In this document: piece by piece, positions 18,188-27,162 of the stretch
Numbering within the stretch: position 1 is the first letter of the stretch
How the letters are laid out: every line of letters starts with the position of its first letter
Origin: Caulobacter vibrioides
GTDB taxonomy: Bacteria > Pseudomonadota > Alphaproteobacteria > Caulobacterales > Caulobacteraceae
DNA: 64,000 nucleotides
Direction of reading: 5' to 3'
Assembly (NCBI RefSeq): GCF_002858865.1
Contig: NZ_PJRR01000013.1
Span: forward strand, 244,169-308,168
Translations under genes and position numbers: made by a program
Notes under the pieces: model-generated
Database searches by the model: none
Told to the model about the DNA's origin: nothing
The model's input: only the letters and a program-made list of their open reading frames with translations

Positions 18188-19375
18188 TCAGGGGTTCGGC
18201 GTCAGCCGATAAAGACGCAGGGTGTGGCGCACCCGGCCGGCCTCGACGCCGGCCACCGCGCCCGAGCCCATATAGAGATCGGCCCGCACCTCGCCCTTGA
18301 TCGCGCCGCCGGTATCGAGCGCCGTGACCGCGCGACGATAGACCGGGAAGGCCCCGACCAGCTTCGGCGCCGCCGCGTCCAGCCAATAGAAGCCGCCATA
18401 GGCGTGATAGCCAGGATCAACCGCGATCGCCCGGCCCGGCGGCAGGGCCACGCCCGCTGCGCCAGCGGGCTCCTTGCCGTCGTCAGGAACCGTGCGGAAG
18501 AACACATAGCGCGGGTTCAGCCGCATGATCGCATCGGCCTCGGGCCCACGATGCTCGGCCAGCCAGGTCCGGATCGCCTCGGCCGAAGTGTTGTTGTCGG
18601 GCAGCAGCCCCTTGTCCCGCATGGCGATGGCGATGCCGACGAACGGTTTGCCGTTCGTGCCGGCGAAGACCGCGCGCACCCTACGGCCGTCCGGCAGCAC
18701 CAGGACACCCGAGCCCTGGATCTGCAGGAAAAACAGCTCCTCTGGCCGCATCCAGGCCAGGGGCTTGTCAGACGGGGTCGCCTCGATCTCGGCGCGGTCC
18801 GGATAGGGGACGAAGGTCGAGCCCTCGACATGGCCGGTGATCTTCTTGCCGACCAGGGCCGGCTCGAAGGGGCCAAGGTCCAGGACCACCAGATCGGCGG
18901 GCAGGCCGCGCAGCGGCGCGCTGAATTCGGCGTTGCGCGACATGCGCGCCTCATACTGGGGCGCGAAATAGGCCGTCAGCAGTCCATCCCCACCGCCGTC
19001 GACAGCCTCGACCCTGAAATTCGCCTCGATGAAGGCCTTGGCGCCGGAGACGTCCAGATCCTTGGTCGCCTTGGCCAGACCGCAAACCCGCGCTGCGGCC
19101 GGGTCCTTGGAGACCCCGCAGCCCGCCCGGAACGCGTTCAGCGCCGCCAGATGGTCTTCTTCAGCCCACCCCGCCAGACCCGCAAAGGACAACGCCGCAG
19201 GCATCGCGCTTTGCGGCGCGCTTGCGACGGGCGCTTGAACGGAAGGCGGCGCAGGCGCGGGCGTAGGCGCGGATACGGCCGCCGGCGGTGGTGTGGTGGC
19301 CGGAGTGCTGGCGCACGCGCTCAGGACCGCCGCCAAGGCCAGCGGCGCCAGCGAGGTGTAGGCCAGGCGGGTCAT
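18188..19375 (-). CDS. mltA: Membrane-bound lytic murein transglycosylase A
   Basis: A 395 aa lipoprotein: the lipobox LSAC lies within LAAVLSACASTP at the N-terminus, followed by an Ala/Pro-rich linker. The MltA barrel domain (LTAYFAPQYEARMSR, LQIQGSGVLVLPDGR) and the C-terminal 3D domain with catalytic Asp (LDTGGAIKGEVRADLYMGSG) are complete. It cleaves peptidoglycan glycan strands to anhydromuropeptides at the outer membrane. The start overlaps the upstream timA stop by the ATGA arrangement. Confidence 0.93.
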   Translation of the reverse strand: MTRLAYTSLAPLALAAVLSACASTPATTPPPAAVSAPTPAPAPPSVQAPVASAPQSAMPAALSFAGLAGWAEEDHLAALNAFRAGCGVSKDPAAARVCGLAKATKDLDVSGAKAFIEANFRVEAVDGGGDGLLTAYFAPQYEARMSRNAEFSAPLRGLPADLVVLDLGPFEPALVGKKITGHVEGSTFVPYPDRAEIEATPSDKPLAWMRPEELFFLQIQGSGVLVLPDGRRVRAVFAGTNGKPFVGIAIAMRDKGLLPDNNTSAEAIRTWLAEHRGPEADAIMRLNPRYVFFRTVPDDGKEPAGAAGVALPPGRAIAVDPGYHAYGGFYWLDAAAPKLVGAFPVYRRAVTALDTGGAIKGEVRADLYMGSGAVAGVEAGRVRHTLRLYRLTPNP

Positions 19376-19962
19376 CAGGCCTCGGCGGCGGCCACGAACG
19401 TCAGATGCCAGTTGGGATCGGTGCTCTTGACCTCCCGCTCGAAGGTCCAGAGTTCGGCGGTGCGACGATCGTCGACGCCCTCGCCCCGCTCGTCCTTGGT
19501 GCGCGTGCGCACCTCGGCCAGGATCCGGACCACCGCCTTGGCGGTGTCGCCGACGACATCGACACGCTCGAGATCAACGCGCGGCGGCGTCAGGAACTCG
19601 ACCTTCTCGGTGCGACCGGCGGTCTCTCGGGCGACCATGGCGCGCTCGAAGTTGTCCATCACATCGGGCGCCAGAAGCGGCGTCAGCGTCTCGCGATCGC
19701 CCTCGGCATAGGCCTTGACGATCTGTTCGTAGGCCGCGCGGGCACCCATCAGGAACCGAGCCGGGTCGAAGTCCGGCTGGCGCGCCCTCAGCGTGGCGAC
19801 GCCCTCGGCTTGCAAGACAGGATCAACAGGCGCGGGCGCGGCGCCTGGCATAGCGGTGACGGCGGCGTCCTCCGGTTGGCGGCCGACACGGCGCCCAAGG
19901 GTCGAGTACAGCTGGTAGAGGACCAGGGCGGCCACGGCGGCGAGGAATAGGATCTGGAACAC
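19375..19962 (-). CDS. Tim44/TimA family inner-membrane protein
   Basis: A protein of about 195 aa with one N-terminal membrane segment (FQILFLAAVAALVLYQLY) followed by GRRVGRQPEDA and a C-terminal Tim44-like domain (YEQIVKAYAEGDRETLTPLL, RTAELWTFEREVKSTDPNW). It is the bacterial relative of mitochondrial Tim44. GTG 19962 is proposed as the start because it places the membrane segment at the N-terminus as in the family; an ATG at 20079 would add about 39 residues that look like upstream region. It is divergent from secB, an arrangement seen in other alphaproteobacteria, and heads the operon with mltA and smr. Confidence 0.8.
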   Translation of the reverse strand: MFQILFLAAVAALVLYQLYSTLGRRVGRQPEDAAVTAMPGAAPAPVDPVLQAEGVATLRARQPDFDPARFLMGARAAYEQIVKAYAEGDRETLTPLLAPDVMDNFERAMVARETAGRTEKVEFLTPPRVDLERVDVVGDTAKAVVRILAEVRTRTKDERGEGVDDRRTAELWTFEREVKSTDPNWHLTFVAAAEA

Positions 19963-20122
19963 GTCGGGGTCCGGCAGCGGGCTTTGGGCCCAGGGTTTGA
20001 CTCTTATATAGGTGAGACAGGTTCGCCCGTCAGGCGCCTGGCGTTGCGCCAGATCAGCCCTCATGGTAGCAGCGCCCACCTTTCTTTTGGCGTTCTAGCC
20101 GCCGATTACGGATTTTATCCTA

Positions 20123-20614
20123 ATGACCGACACCATCGCCCCCGAGGCGACCCCGGAAGGCGCCGAGGCCGGCCAAGCGGGCATCCGCATCCTGGCCCAG
20201 TTCGTCCGCGATTTCTCGTTCGAGAATCCGCTGGCTCCCGACGCGCTGCGCGCGGGCGCCGCCCAACCCGCCATCGACATGGGCGTGGAAATGAACGCCC
20301 GGGGCCGCGCTGACGGTCTGTTCGAAGTGGACCTGAAGCTGTCGGCGCGCGCCGAGCGCGAAGGCCAGGCCGTGTTCCACGTCGAAGTGGTCTATGGCGG
20401 CCTCTTCCACATCGCCGGCATTGCCGAAGAGGATCTGGAGCCCGTTCTGCTGATCGAGTGCCCGCGCTTCCTGTTCCCCTACGCTCGTCGCCTGATCTCG
20501 GACGTGACGGCCGAAGGTGGTTTCCCGCCGTTCCTGATCGATCCGATCGACTTCGCGGGCGTCTACGCCGCGCGCAAGGCCCAGGCCGAAGGCCAGCAGG
20601 TCGGCAACGCGTAA
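20123..20614 (+). CDS. secB: Protein-export chaperone SecB
   Basis: A 163 aa protein. [18 protein letters not shown] and the block [19 protein letters not shown] are the SecB hallmarks, with [11 protein letters not shown] following. It keeps preproteins unfolded and delivers them to SecA. The 160 nt divergent region shared with timA holds its promoter. A strong terminator follows at 20641. Confidence 0.95.
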   Translation: MTDTIAPEATPEGAEAGQAGIRILAQFVRDFSFENPLAPDALRAGAAQPAIDMGVEMNARGRADGLFEVDLKLSARAEREGQAVFHVEVVYGGLFHIAGIAEEDLEPVLLIECPRFLFPYARRLISDVTAEGGFPPFLIDPIDFAGVYAARKAQAEGQQVGNA

Positions 20615-20640
20615 GTGACGCGGAGACGCTGAAACGAAAG

Positions 20641-20670
20641 AGGCCCGGTCAGCGATGACCGGGCCTTTTT
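20641..20670 (+). terminator. Rho-independent terminator of secB (probably bidirectional)
   Basis: A perfect 11 bp stem AGGCCCGGTCA / TGACCGGGCCT with a GCGA tetraloop is followed by a T tract (TTTTTG). An A-rich run (GAAACGAAAG) precedes it, so it can also end the convergent cenR transcript, whose stop codon is at 20676. Confidence 0.9.
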
Positions 20671-20675
20671 GTTGA

Positions 20676-21362
20676 TCAGGGCTGCAGCCGATAGCCGCCC
20701 ATCTCGGTGATCAAGATCCGCGCAACGGTGGGATCAGGCTCAATCTTCTGACGTAGGCGATAGACGTGGGTTTCCAGCGTGTGGGTGGTGACGCCGGCGT
20801 TGTAGCCCCAGACCTCGGTCAGCAGTTCCTCGCGCGACACAGGCTTGGAGCCGGCGCGGTAGAGGTACTTGAGGATATTGGTTTCCTTTTCGGTCAACCG
20901 CACCTTCTTCTGCTTCTCATCGACCAGGAGCTTGGCCGACGGGCGGAATTCGTAGGGGCCGATCCGGAATAGCGCATCTTCCGACGCCTCGTAGCTGCGC
21001 AGCTGGGCGCGGATGCGGGCCAGCAGCACGCCGAAGCGGAACGGCTTGGTTACATAGTCGTTGGCGCCGGATTCCAGGCCCAGGATCGTATCGCTGTCGC
21101 TGGCGGCCGCCGTCAGCATGATCACCGGCGCGGTGACGCCGTTCTTGCGCATCAGGCGGCAGGCCTCGCGGCCGTCCATGTCGGGCAGATCTACGTCCAG
21201 CAAGATCAGGTCGGGCTTGAGCTCGCGCGACAGCTTCACGCCCTCACCCGCGCTCGAGGCCTCGTTGACCGCGAACTCTTCATGCAGGGCCAACTGCTCC
21301 GCCAGCGCGCCGCGCAGGTCGTCATCGTCGTCGATCAGAAGAAGCGTCTTGCGTTGCGCCAT
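20676..21362 (-). CDS. cenR: OmpR-family response regulator CenR
   Basis: A 228 aa two-domain regulator starting MAQRKTLLLIDDDDDLRGAL. The receiver domain has the acidic pocket DDDD, the phospho-acceptor Asp in LILLDVDLPDMDG and the conserved Lys in YVTKPF. The C-terminal winged helix ends EPDPTVARILITEMGGYRL. The position (next to secB, then ldt-yggS-thiE-ntrZ-leuS-holA-parB) matches C. crescentus CenR (CC_3743), an essential regulator of the cell envelope. The cognate kinase is not in the window. ATG 21362 is preferred over 21374 because it starts directly at the receiver domain. Confidence 0.88.
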   Translation of the reverse strand: MAQRKTLLLIDDDDDLRGALAEQLALHEEFAVNEASSAGEGVKLSRELKPDLILLDVDLPDMDGREACRLMRKNGVTAPVIMLTAAASDSDTILGLESGANDYVTKPFRFGVLLARIRAQLRSYEASEDALFRIGPYEFRPSAKLLVDEKQKKVRLTEKETNILKYLYRAGSKPVSREELLTEVWGYNAGVTTHTLETHVYRLRQKIEPDPTVARILITEMGGYRLQP

Positions 21363-21435
21363 AAGCCGGAACATGCACCGCTGCGCCCCCCGGGGACAAC
21401 CCCGCGCGCGGCCTTAAGTCGAGGAGTCGCCGCTT

Positions 21436-21945
21436 ATGCTGTTTCGAGCCCATGCTGACGGCCGCTTCGAGCTTGCGGGACGGATTGTGCGCTGCGCTGT
21501 CGGCAAGGCCGGCGCGATCCCCGCCCCGGACAAGCGGGAGGGCGACAACAAAAGTCCGCTCGGCGTCTGGGTGATGCGCGAGGTCTGGTATCGACCGGAT
21601 GTCTATCCCCAAGGCCCGAGGACCGCCCTGCCCCTGCGCGTCACGCGACCGGAAGACGGCTGGTGCGATGCGCCCAACGATCCGAACTACAACCGGCCGG
21701 TCACCCTCCCCTATCCGGCCAGCGCCGAGCGGATGTGGCGCGACGACGCCGTGTACGACCTCGTGGTGATCCTCGGCCATAATGACGATCCCCCGACGCC
21801 GGGCATGGGATCGGCCATTTTCATGCATCTGGCGCGCGACGGTTATCCGGGCACCGAGGGCTGCGTGGCGCTGGCCCGCGCGGATCTCGAAGCGGTGCTG
21901 GCGACGGCCGGGCCCGGCGACGCGGTCCAGATTCTCGCGGACTAG
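21436..21945 (+). CDS. L,D-transpeptidase (YkuD) family protein without signal peptide
   Basis: A 169 aa YkuD-fold protein. The catalytic motif is present as IFMHLARDGYPGTEGCVAL, with the conserved His and Cys nucleophile. GDNKSPLGVWVMREVWYRPD is the family N-terminal block. L,D-transpeptidases usually cross-link peptidoglycan or attach proteins to it in the periplasm, but no signal sequence or membrane anchor is visible here, as in other short members of the group. A GAGGAG ribosome site lies ahead of the ATG. It is divergent from cenR by 73 nt and overlaps the end of yggS by 4 nt (convergent). Confidence 0.8.
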   Translation: MLFRAHADGRFELAGRIVRCAVGKAGAIPAPDKREGDNKSPLGVWVMREVWYRPDVYPQGPRTALPLRVTRPEDGWCDAPNDPNYNRPVTLPYPASAERMWRDDAVYDLVVILGHNDDPPTPGMGSAIFMHLARDGYPGTEGCVALARADLEAVLATAGPGDAVQILAD

Positions 21946-22595
21946 CCGTAGATGCGACTGCCGAACAGCGCCGATCCCACCCGCACCGAGGTCGCCCCTT
22001 GTGCGATGGCGATCTCGAAATCATCGCTCATGCCCATGGAGAGCTTGTCGAGACCATTGCGCTCGGCGATGGACGCCAGTTGCGCAAAGTGCGGCGCCGG
22101 CTCCTGGTCGAACGGCGGAATGCACATCAGGCCCTCGATCGTCAGGCCGTAGATCGTCCGGCAGGCGCCGATAAAGCTGTCGGCGTCGCCCGGCGCGACG
22201 CCGGCCTTCTGCGTTTCTTGGCCGACATTGACCTGGACATAGAGGCGAGGCGCCTTGCCCGCCCGCTGAACTTCTTCCGCCAACACGCGCGCCAGCTTTT
22301 CCCGGTCCAGGGTTTCGATCACATCGAAAAAGCCGACCGCCTCACGCGCCTTGTTGGTTTGCAAGGGTCCGATCAGCCTGAGTTCCAGCCCCTGACGATG
22401 CGGGCCCCAGCGTTCCATCGCCTCCTGGACCCTGTTTTCCCCGAATACTTTCTGTCCCGCGTCGAGCACGGGCGCGATATGGTCCCAGGGCTGGGTCTTG
22501 GACACCGCCACCAAGGTCACGCTCCCCGCCGGTCGTTCGGCGCGGGCCTCGGCGGCGGCGATGCGGGCGCGGATCTCGACGAGCGCTTGCGACAT
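21942..22595 (-). CDS. YggS family pyridoxal-phosphate homeostasis protein
   Basis: A 217 aa protein. VTLVAVSKTQPW holds the PLP-binding Lys, FGENRVQEAMER follows, and the C-terminal LSMGMSDDFEIAIAQGATSVRVG is the phosphate-binding signature of the YggS/PROSC family. It binds PLP and maintains vitamin B6 and amino-acid balance without a known catalytic reaction. ATG 22595 (MSQALVEIRARIAA) is the natural start, because upstream codons overlap the thiE gene on the other strand. Confidence 0.92.
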   Translation of the reverse strand: MSQALVEIRARIAAAEARAERPAGSVTLVAVSKTQPWDHIAPVLDAGQKVFGENRVQEAMERWGPHRQGLELRLIGPLQTNKAREAVGFFDVIETLDREKLARVLAEEVQRAGKAPRLYVQVNVGQETQKAGVAPGDADSFIGACRTIYGLTIEGLMCIPPFDQEPAPHFAQLASIAERNGLDKLSMGMSDDFEIAIAQGATSVRVGSALFGSRIYG

Positions 22596-22679
22596 GGAGG
22601 GCCTGCCTTGGACGGTGAGAACGAACTGGAAGTCCTCTCTAGAGCGGCCTCGGCCTTCCCGCCAAGAACCGTGCGCGGA

Positions 22680-23228
22680 ATGGCGCTGCCCCGCTTGCTG
22701 TTCTTTACGGATCCCGCCCGCATTACAGACCCCGAGGCTGTCGCTGAGCGTCTGCCCCCCGGTTCGGCGATCGTGTTTCGCGCTTTCGGCGCGACGGACG
22801 CTGTCGAGCAGGGTCGACGCCTGCGGGCGATCGCCACGGCGCGGGACCTGATGCTGCTCGTCGGCGCACATGCCGGCCTCGCCGAGGGCGTCGGGGCGGA
22901 CGGCGTCCACCTACCCGAGCGAATGGCGGCAAACCTGCCGCGCCTGCGGGCTGAACATCCGCGCTATCTGGTCACCGTCGCCGCCCACGATCTGGCCGCC
23001 GTCCAGGCAGCCGAACGTTCGGGCGCCGATGCCGTTGTGGTCTCTCCGGTCTTTCCCAGCAACAGCCCGTCAGCCGGGGAGCCCTTGGGCCTGGAGGGCT
23101 TGATGCGGCTGGTCGAGGCGACGGCGCTGCCCGTCTATGCCTTGGGCGGCGTCAGAGCGCACACCGTCGACCAGCTTTTTGACAGCGGCGTGGCCGGAAT
23201 CGCGGCGGTGGAGGCCTTGGCGCGCTAA
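22680..23228 (+). CDS. Thiamine phosphate synthase-like protein (ThiE/TenI family)
   Basis: A protein of about 182 aa, short for ThiE (usually above 200). It has LLVGAHAGLAEGVGADGVHLPE, VVVSPVFPSNSPSAGEPLG and YALGGV, the substrate- and phosphate-binding loops of ThiE/TenI TIM barrels. ThiE joins the pyrimidine and thiazole phosphates of thiamine. The short length means TenI-like aminotransferase/isomerase activity is an alternative. ATG 22680 (MALPRLLFFTDPARI) is chosen; an in-frame TTG at 22608 would lengthen it by 24 residues and would almost abut the divergent yggS start. Confidence 0.75.
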   Translation: MALPRLLFFTDPARITDPEAVAERLPPGSAIVFRAFGATDAVEQGRRLRAIATARDLMLLVGAHAGLAEGVGADGVHLPERMAANLPRLRAEHPRYLVTVAAHDLAAVQAAERSGADAVVVSPVFPSNSPSAGEPLGLEGLMRLVEATALPVYALGGVRAHTVDQLFDSGVAGIAAVEALAR

Positions 23229-23234
23229 AACCGC

Positions 23235-23645
23235 TTAGAACTTGAAGGCGGTTTCCAGGCGCACGCGCGGCGCGGGATCAGCCTGCTGAGCCTTGCGAGC
23301 GGCCAGAGCGGGGTTTGTTTCGCCCAGGCTGATGGCGCCGCCAACGCGGATCGAAGGCGTAACCTTGAAATAGGCGCCCGCCTTGACGTCCTGCAGTTCC
23401 ATTTCGCGGCTGGAGGGCTGGTCGAGGTCCAGCTTCAGGCCCCAACGGCCCTTCTTGGCGTCCCAGCGCAGGGTGCGCTTGTCATCGCGCGGATACTGAA
23501 CGCCCGCGGCGGCGCTGGTGAAGTCGTTCTTGACGGTGAAATCGGGAGCAACCGCGTGGGGCTTGGCCTGAGCGAACGCCGTCGCGGCCGATCCCGTCAG
23601 GATCAGTGCGGCAGTCCCCGCCAAGATGAAACGCGTCGCGACCAT
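23235..23645 (-). CDS. ntrZ: NtrZ-like periplasmic regulatory protein
   Basis: A 136 aa secreted protein: the signal peptide MVATRFILAGTAALILTGSA is followed by a cleavage region around AFAQA, then a small beta-rich domain (WGLKLDLDQPSSREMELQDV, YFKVTPSIRVGGAISLGE). Position and features match C. crescentus NtrZ, a periplasmic protein reported to influence the NtrY/NtrX system. The identification rests on synteny (between thiE and the DUF3576 gene) and recalled sequence type, so it is not certain. It converges on thiE with 6 nt between stops. Confidence 0.65.
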   Translation of the reverse strand: MVATRFILAGTAALILTGSAATAFAQAKPHAVAPDFTVKNDFTSAAAGVQYPRDDKRTLRWDAKKGRWGLKLDLDQPSSREMELQDVKAGAYFKVTPSIRVGGAISLGETNPALAARKAQQADPAPRVRLETAFKF

Positions 23646-23774
23646 CGCTACTCGCCGCCTATACTCGGTTGTCCCCACCCGTCCCATATAGGAACGAGCC
23701 CCTTGAGAAGCGATTAAAGGCTTGCCCGGAACGCGGTCAACCGGCGTTTGGTCGCACGGGCCCGCTCAATCGGC

Positions 23775-23813
23775 GATTCAATCGACTCCTGTGGCGGTGA
23801 GGTCACGCGATTC
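23775..23813. promoter_or_regulatory. Cluster of three GANTC (CcrM) sites in the ntrZ / DUF3576 intergenic region
   Basis: The 268 nt between the divergent ntrZ and DUF3576 genes holds GATTC at 23775, GACTC at 23784 and GATTC at 23809. In Caulobacter the CcrM methylase modifies GANTC, and GcrA uses such sites near promoters. A TATAGA element at 23839-23844, about 70 nt before the DUF3576 start, is a plausible -10 box. No -35 box is convincing. Regulation by methylation is an inference. Confidence 0.5.
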
Positions 23814-23913
23814 CTGTTTTGAGGCGACGCAGCCATGCTATAGACCGGCTCCCGGCCGCGGGGGCGCGCCTGGACGCGCGACACGCGTCGGCGAGACATT
23901 GGAGCGAGGTACT

Positions 23914-24426
23914 ATGGCGTTTGAGCGTGGGTCTGTGATGCGCGGCGTCGCCGCGGGCGTCCTGGCTCTGTCGATGCTGGGCGTGACGGCGTGCGCCAGC
24001 AACAAGGCCCCCAAAACCTTCTCCGCACAGGACGAGAAAGCGGGCTTCAATCCGTTTAAGCGTCTGGGCGGCGGCGAAAAGGCGCCGGCCACCGAAGGCT
24101 CGATCGGCGTGAACGGCTATCTGTGGCGCGCCAGCCTGGACACCCTGGCGTTCATGCCTCTGGCCTCGGCTGATCCCTATGGCGGCGTGATCGTCACCGA
24201 CTGGTATGTGAATCCGGAGACCCCGGCCGAGCGGTTCAAGGCCACGGTCTATATCCTGGACACCCGCCTGCGCGCCGATGGCCTGAATGTCGCCGTGTTC
24301 AAGCAGTCCAAGGATATCAACGGCGCCTGGGTCGACGCCCCGGTGTCTGACCAGACCGCCGCCGATATCGAGAACGCGATCCTGACGCGCGCGCGCCAGC
24401 TTCGACTTTCGAACATCAAGGGCTAA
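23914..24426 (+). CDS. DUF3576 family lipoprotein
   Basis: A 170 aa protein with an N-terminal signal and lipobox (ALSMLGVTAC, Cys at residue 27). The core ASLDTLAFMPLASADPYGGV and VTDWYVNPETPAERFKATVY are typical of DUF3576, an alphaproteobacterial envelope lipoprotein family of unknown function. It stands alone ahead of leuS, with a hairpin terminator after its stop. An upstream GANTC cluster suggests cell-cycle-linked expression. Confidence 0.85.
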   Translation: MAFERGSVMRGVAAGVLALSMLGVTACASNKAPKTFSAQDEKAGFNPFKRLGGGEKAPATEGSIGVNGYLWRASLDTLAFMPLASADPYGGVIVTDWYVNPETPAERFKATVYILDTRLRADGLNVAVFKQSKDINGAWVDAPVSDQTAADIENAILTRARQLRLSNIKG

Positions 24427-24437
24427 ACGCCCGGTCG

Positions 24438-24464
24438 GGCCCCCGTCACGGGCGGGGGCCTGTT
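24438..24464 (+). terminator. Probable terminator after the DUF3576 gene
   Basis: An 8 bp G/C stem (GGCCCCCG / CGGGGGCC) with a 7 nt loop lies 12 nt after the stop codon. The T tract is weak (TGTTCC), so termination may be incomplete. Confidence 0.5.
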
Positions 24465-24565
24465 CCAAATTCCGCTTTTTACCCGCGCCTGGGCCGCGAA
24501 ACCGCTTATGACATCGCGGACGCTCTTCCCGGGAGCGCTCTCCGCCGATCAAGATCTGGTTTCCG

Positions 24566-27151
24566 ATGGCCCGCTACAATCCCAAAGACACCGAACCCAA
24601 GTGGCGTGAAGCCTGGGCGAAGGCCGACGTCTTCAAGACCGGCGAGATCAACGACGGCCGGCCGAAATACTACGTCCTCGAGATGTTCCCGTATCCGTCG
24701 GGCCGCATCCACATGGGCCACGTCCGCAACTACGCCATGGGCGACGTCGTGGCCCGCTACAAGCGCGCGCAAGGCTTCAACGTCCTGCACCCGATGGGCT
24801 GGGACGCCTTTGGCATGCCCGCCGAGAACGCGGCCATGGAGCGCGGCGTCCACCCCAAGGGTTGGACCTACGACAACATCGCCGCCATGCGCGAGCAGCT
24901 GAAGTCGCTGGGCATTTCGGTCGACTGGTCGCGCGAGTTCGCCACCTGCGACCCGGAATACTACGGCAAGCAGCAGGCCTGGTTCCTGCGCCTGCTGAAG
25001 CGCGGTCTGGTCTATCGCAAGGAAGCCTCGGTCAACTGGGACCCGGTCGACATGACCGTCCTGGCCAATGAGCAGGTCATCGACGGTAAGGGCTGGCGCT
25101 CGGGCGCGGTCGTCGAGAAGCGCAAGCTGACCCAGTGGTTCCTGCGGATTACGGACTACGCCGACGCCCTGATCGACGGTCTGAAGACCCTGGACCGCTG
25201 GCCCGACAAGGTTCGCCTGATGCAGGAGAACTGGATCGGCCGTTCCAAGGGCCTGCGCTTCAAGTTCCAGTTCGACGGCGAAGCGCCTGACGGCATGGCC
25301 GAGGGGCTGGAAGTCTACACCACCCGTCCCGACACCCTGTTCGGCGCCAGCTTCGTCGGCATCGCGCCCGAGCACCCGCTGGCTGAACAGCTGGCGGCCG
25401 CGAACCCGCAGATCCAGACGTTCATCGCCGACTGCCGCAAGGGCGGAACCTCGGAAGCCGAGATCGAGAGCGCCGAGAAGCTGGGCTACGACACCGGCCT
25501 GCGGGTTAAACACCCTCTCGACCCGTCGATCACCCTGCCCGTCTGGATCGCCAACTTCATCCTGATGGACTACGGCACCGGCGCGATCTTCGCCTGCCCG
25601 GCCCACGACCAGCGCGACCTGGATTTCGCCCGCAAGTACGATCTGCCGGTGCTGCCGGTGGTGCTGCCCAATGGTGAGGATCCGGCGACCTTCACGGTCG
25701 GCAAGGAGGCCTATGTCGGCCCCGGCAAGATCTTCAATTCGAAGTTCCTGGACGGGCTGGATGTCGAGGCGGCCAAGGCCGAGGCCATCGCTCGCATCGA
25801 GGCCGCTAATCAGGGCCAGGGCGCGACGGTCTATCGCCTGCGCGACTGGGGCGTCTCGCGCCAGCGCTATTGGGGCTGCCCGATCCCGGTGATCCACTGC
25901 GAGGCTTGCGGCGTCGTACCGGTGCCGGAAGACCAGCTGCCGGTCGCCCTGCCCGACGACGTCACCTTCGACAAGCCGGGCAACCCGCTGCTGCGTCACC
26001 CGACCTGGCGTCACACGACCTGCCCCTCCTGCGGCGGCGCGGCCGAGCGCGAAACCGACACGCTGGACACCTTCATTGACTCCAGCTGGTACTTCGCCCG
26101 CTTCGCTGACACCCAGGCCGCCGAGCCGGTGGGGAAGGACGCCGCCGATCACTGGCTGCCCGTCGACCAGTATATCGGCGGTGTCGAGCACGCGATCCTG
26201 CACCTGCTGTATGCGCGCTTCATCACCCGCGCCCTGAAGGATGAGGGCCTGCTGTCGGTCGAGGAGCCGTTCGCGGGCCTGTTCACCCAGGGCATGGTCA
26301 CCCACGAGGCCTACAAGAACGAGGCCGGCGAGTGGGTCGAGCCCTCGGACGTGGTGATCACCACCGAGGGCAGCACCCGCACCGCCAAGCACGCCAAGAC
26401 CGGCGCGCCGATCATCATCGGCGACATCGAAAAGATGTCGAAGTCCAAGAAGAACGTCGTCGCGCCCGAGGACATCTTCGAGGCCTACGGCGTCGACAGC
26501 GCCCGTCTGTTCGTGATGAGCGACAGCCCGCCCGAACGCGACGTCCAATGGACGAACTCTGGCGTCGAGGGCAGCTGGCGCTTTACGCACCGTCTGTGGA
26601 ACGAGTTCGACAGCCAGCCGGCCGGCGACTTCGCCCACGACGACAGCGACGAGGCCGCCCTGGCCCTGCGCAAGGCCGCCCACAAGCTGATCGGCTTCGT
26701 CACCGACAGCATCGAGGGCTTCCGCTTCAACAGCGGCGTGGCGCGCCTGTACGAGTTCCTGAACGCCCTGAAGGCCGCGCCGGCCGAAGGCGCGTCGCAA
26801 GCCGTGCTGGCCGCCCGCGCCGAAGCCCTGAACATCCTGGCCCGCCTGGTCGCCCCGTTCACGCCGCACCTGGCCGAGGAAGCCTGGGCGCGCATGGGCG
26901 GGGAAGGCATGGTCGTCGACGCCCCCTGGCCCAAGGCCGCCCCTGCCCTGGCCGCCGACGACGAGCGCGTCCTGCCGATCCAGATCAACGGCAAGCGCCG
27001 CGGCGAGATCAAGGTCAAGGCGGGCGCACCGGATGACGAGGTCACCAAAATCGCTCTGGCGGATCCGAACGTGATGGCTCACCTTGAGGGCCTGACGGTC
27101 CGCAAGGTGATCGTGGTCAAGGACCGTATCGTCAACATCGTGGCCAACTGA
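24566..27151 (+). CDS. leuS: Leucyl-tRNA synthetase
   Basis: A class I synthetase of 861 aa, the normal bacterial LeuRS length. The HIGH-type motif appears in [14 protein letters not shown] and the KMSKS motif in [12 protein letters not shown]. The CP1 editing domain contains [13 protein letters not shown] and [15 protein letters not shown], with the conserved editing Asp. It charges tRNA-Leu. It is the first gene of leuS-lptE-holA, with 11 nt to lptE. Confidence 0.98.
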   Translation: MARYNPKDTEPKWREAWAKADVFKTGEINDGRPKYYVLEMFPYPSGRIHMGHVRNYAMGDVVARYKRAQGFNVLHPMGWDAFGMPAENAAMERGVHPKGWTYDNIAAMREQLKSLGISVDWSREFATCDPEYYGKQQAWFLRLLKRGLVYRKEASVNWDPVDMTVLANEQVIDGKGWRSGAVVEKRKLTQWFLRITDYADALIDGLKTLDRWPDKVRLMQENWIGRSKGLRFKFQFDGEAPDGMAEGLEVYTTRPDTLFGASFVGIAPEHPLAEQLAAANPQIQTFIADCRKGGTSEAEIESAEKLGYDTGLRVKHPLDPSITLPVWIANFILMDYGTGAIFACPAHDQRDLDFARKYDLPVLPVVLPNGEDPATFTVGKEAYVGPGKIFNSKFLDGLDVEAAKAEAIARIEAANQGQGATVYRLRDWGVSRQRYWGCPIPVIHCEACGVVPVPEDQLPVALPDDVTFDKPGNPLLRHPTWRHTTCPSCGGAAERETDTLDTFIDSSWYFARFADTQAAEPVGKDAADHWLPVDQYIGGVEHAILHLLYARFITRALKDEGLLSVEEPFAGLFTQGMVTHEAYKNEAGEWVEPSDVVITTEGSTRTAKHAKTGAPIIIGDIEKMSKSKKNVVAPEDIFEAYGVDSARLFVMSDSPPERDVQWTNSGVEGSWRFTHRLWNEFDSQPAGDFAHDDSDEAALALRKAAHKLIGFVTDSIEGFRFNSGVARLYEFLNALKAAPAEGASQAVLAARAEALNILARLVAPFTPHLAEEAWARMGGEGMVVDAPWPKAAPALAADDERVLPIQINGKRRGEIKVKAGAPDDEVTKIALADPNVMAHLEGLTVRKVIVVKDRIVNIVAN

Positions 27152-27162
27152 GACCCCAAGCG

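Noticed and set aside
24506..27082. Long open frame on the minus strand opposite leuS
   Set aside because: leuS on the plus strand has complete catalytic motifs. Long antisense frames are expected in GC-rich DNA, and this one has no recognisable domain.
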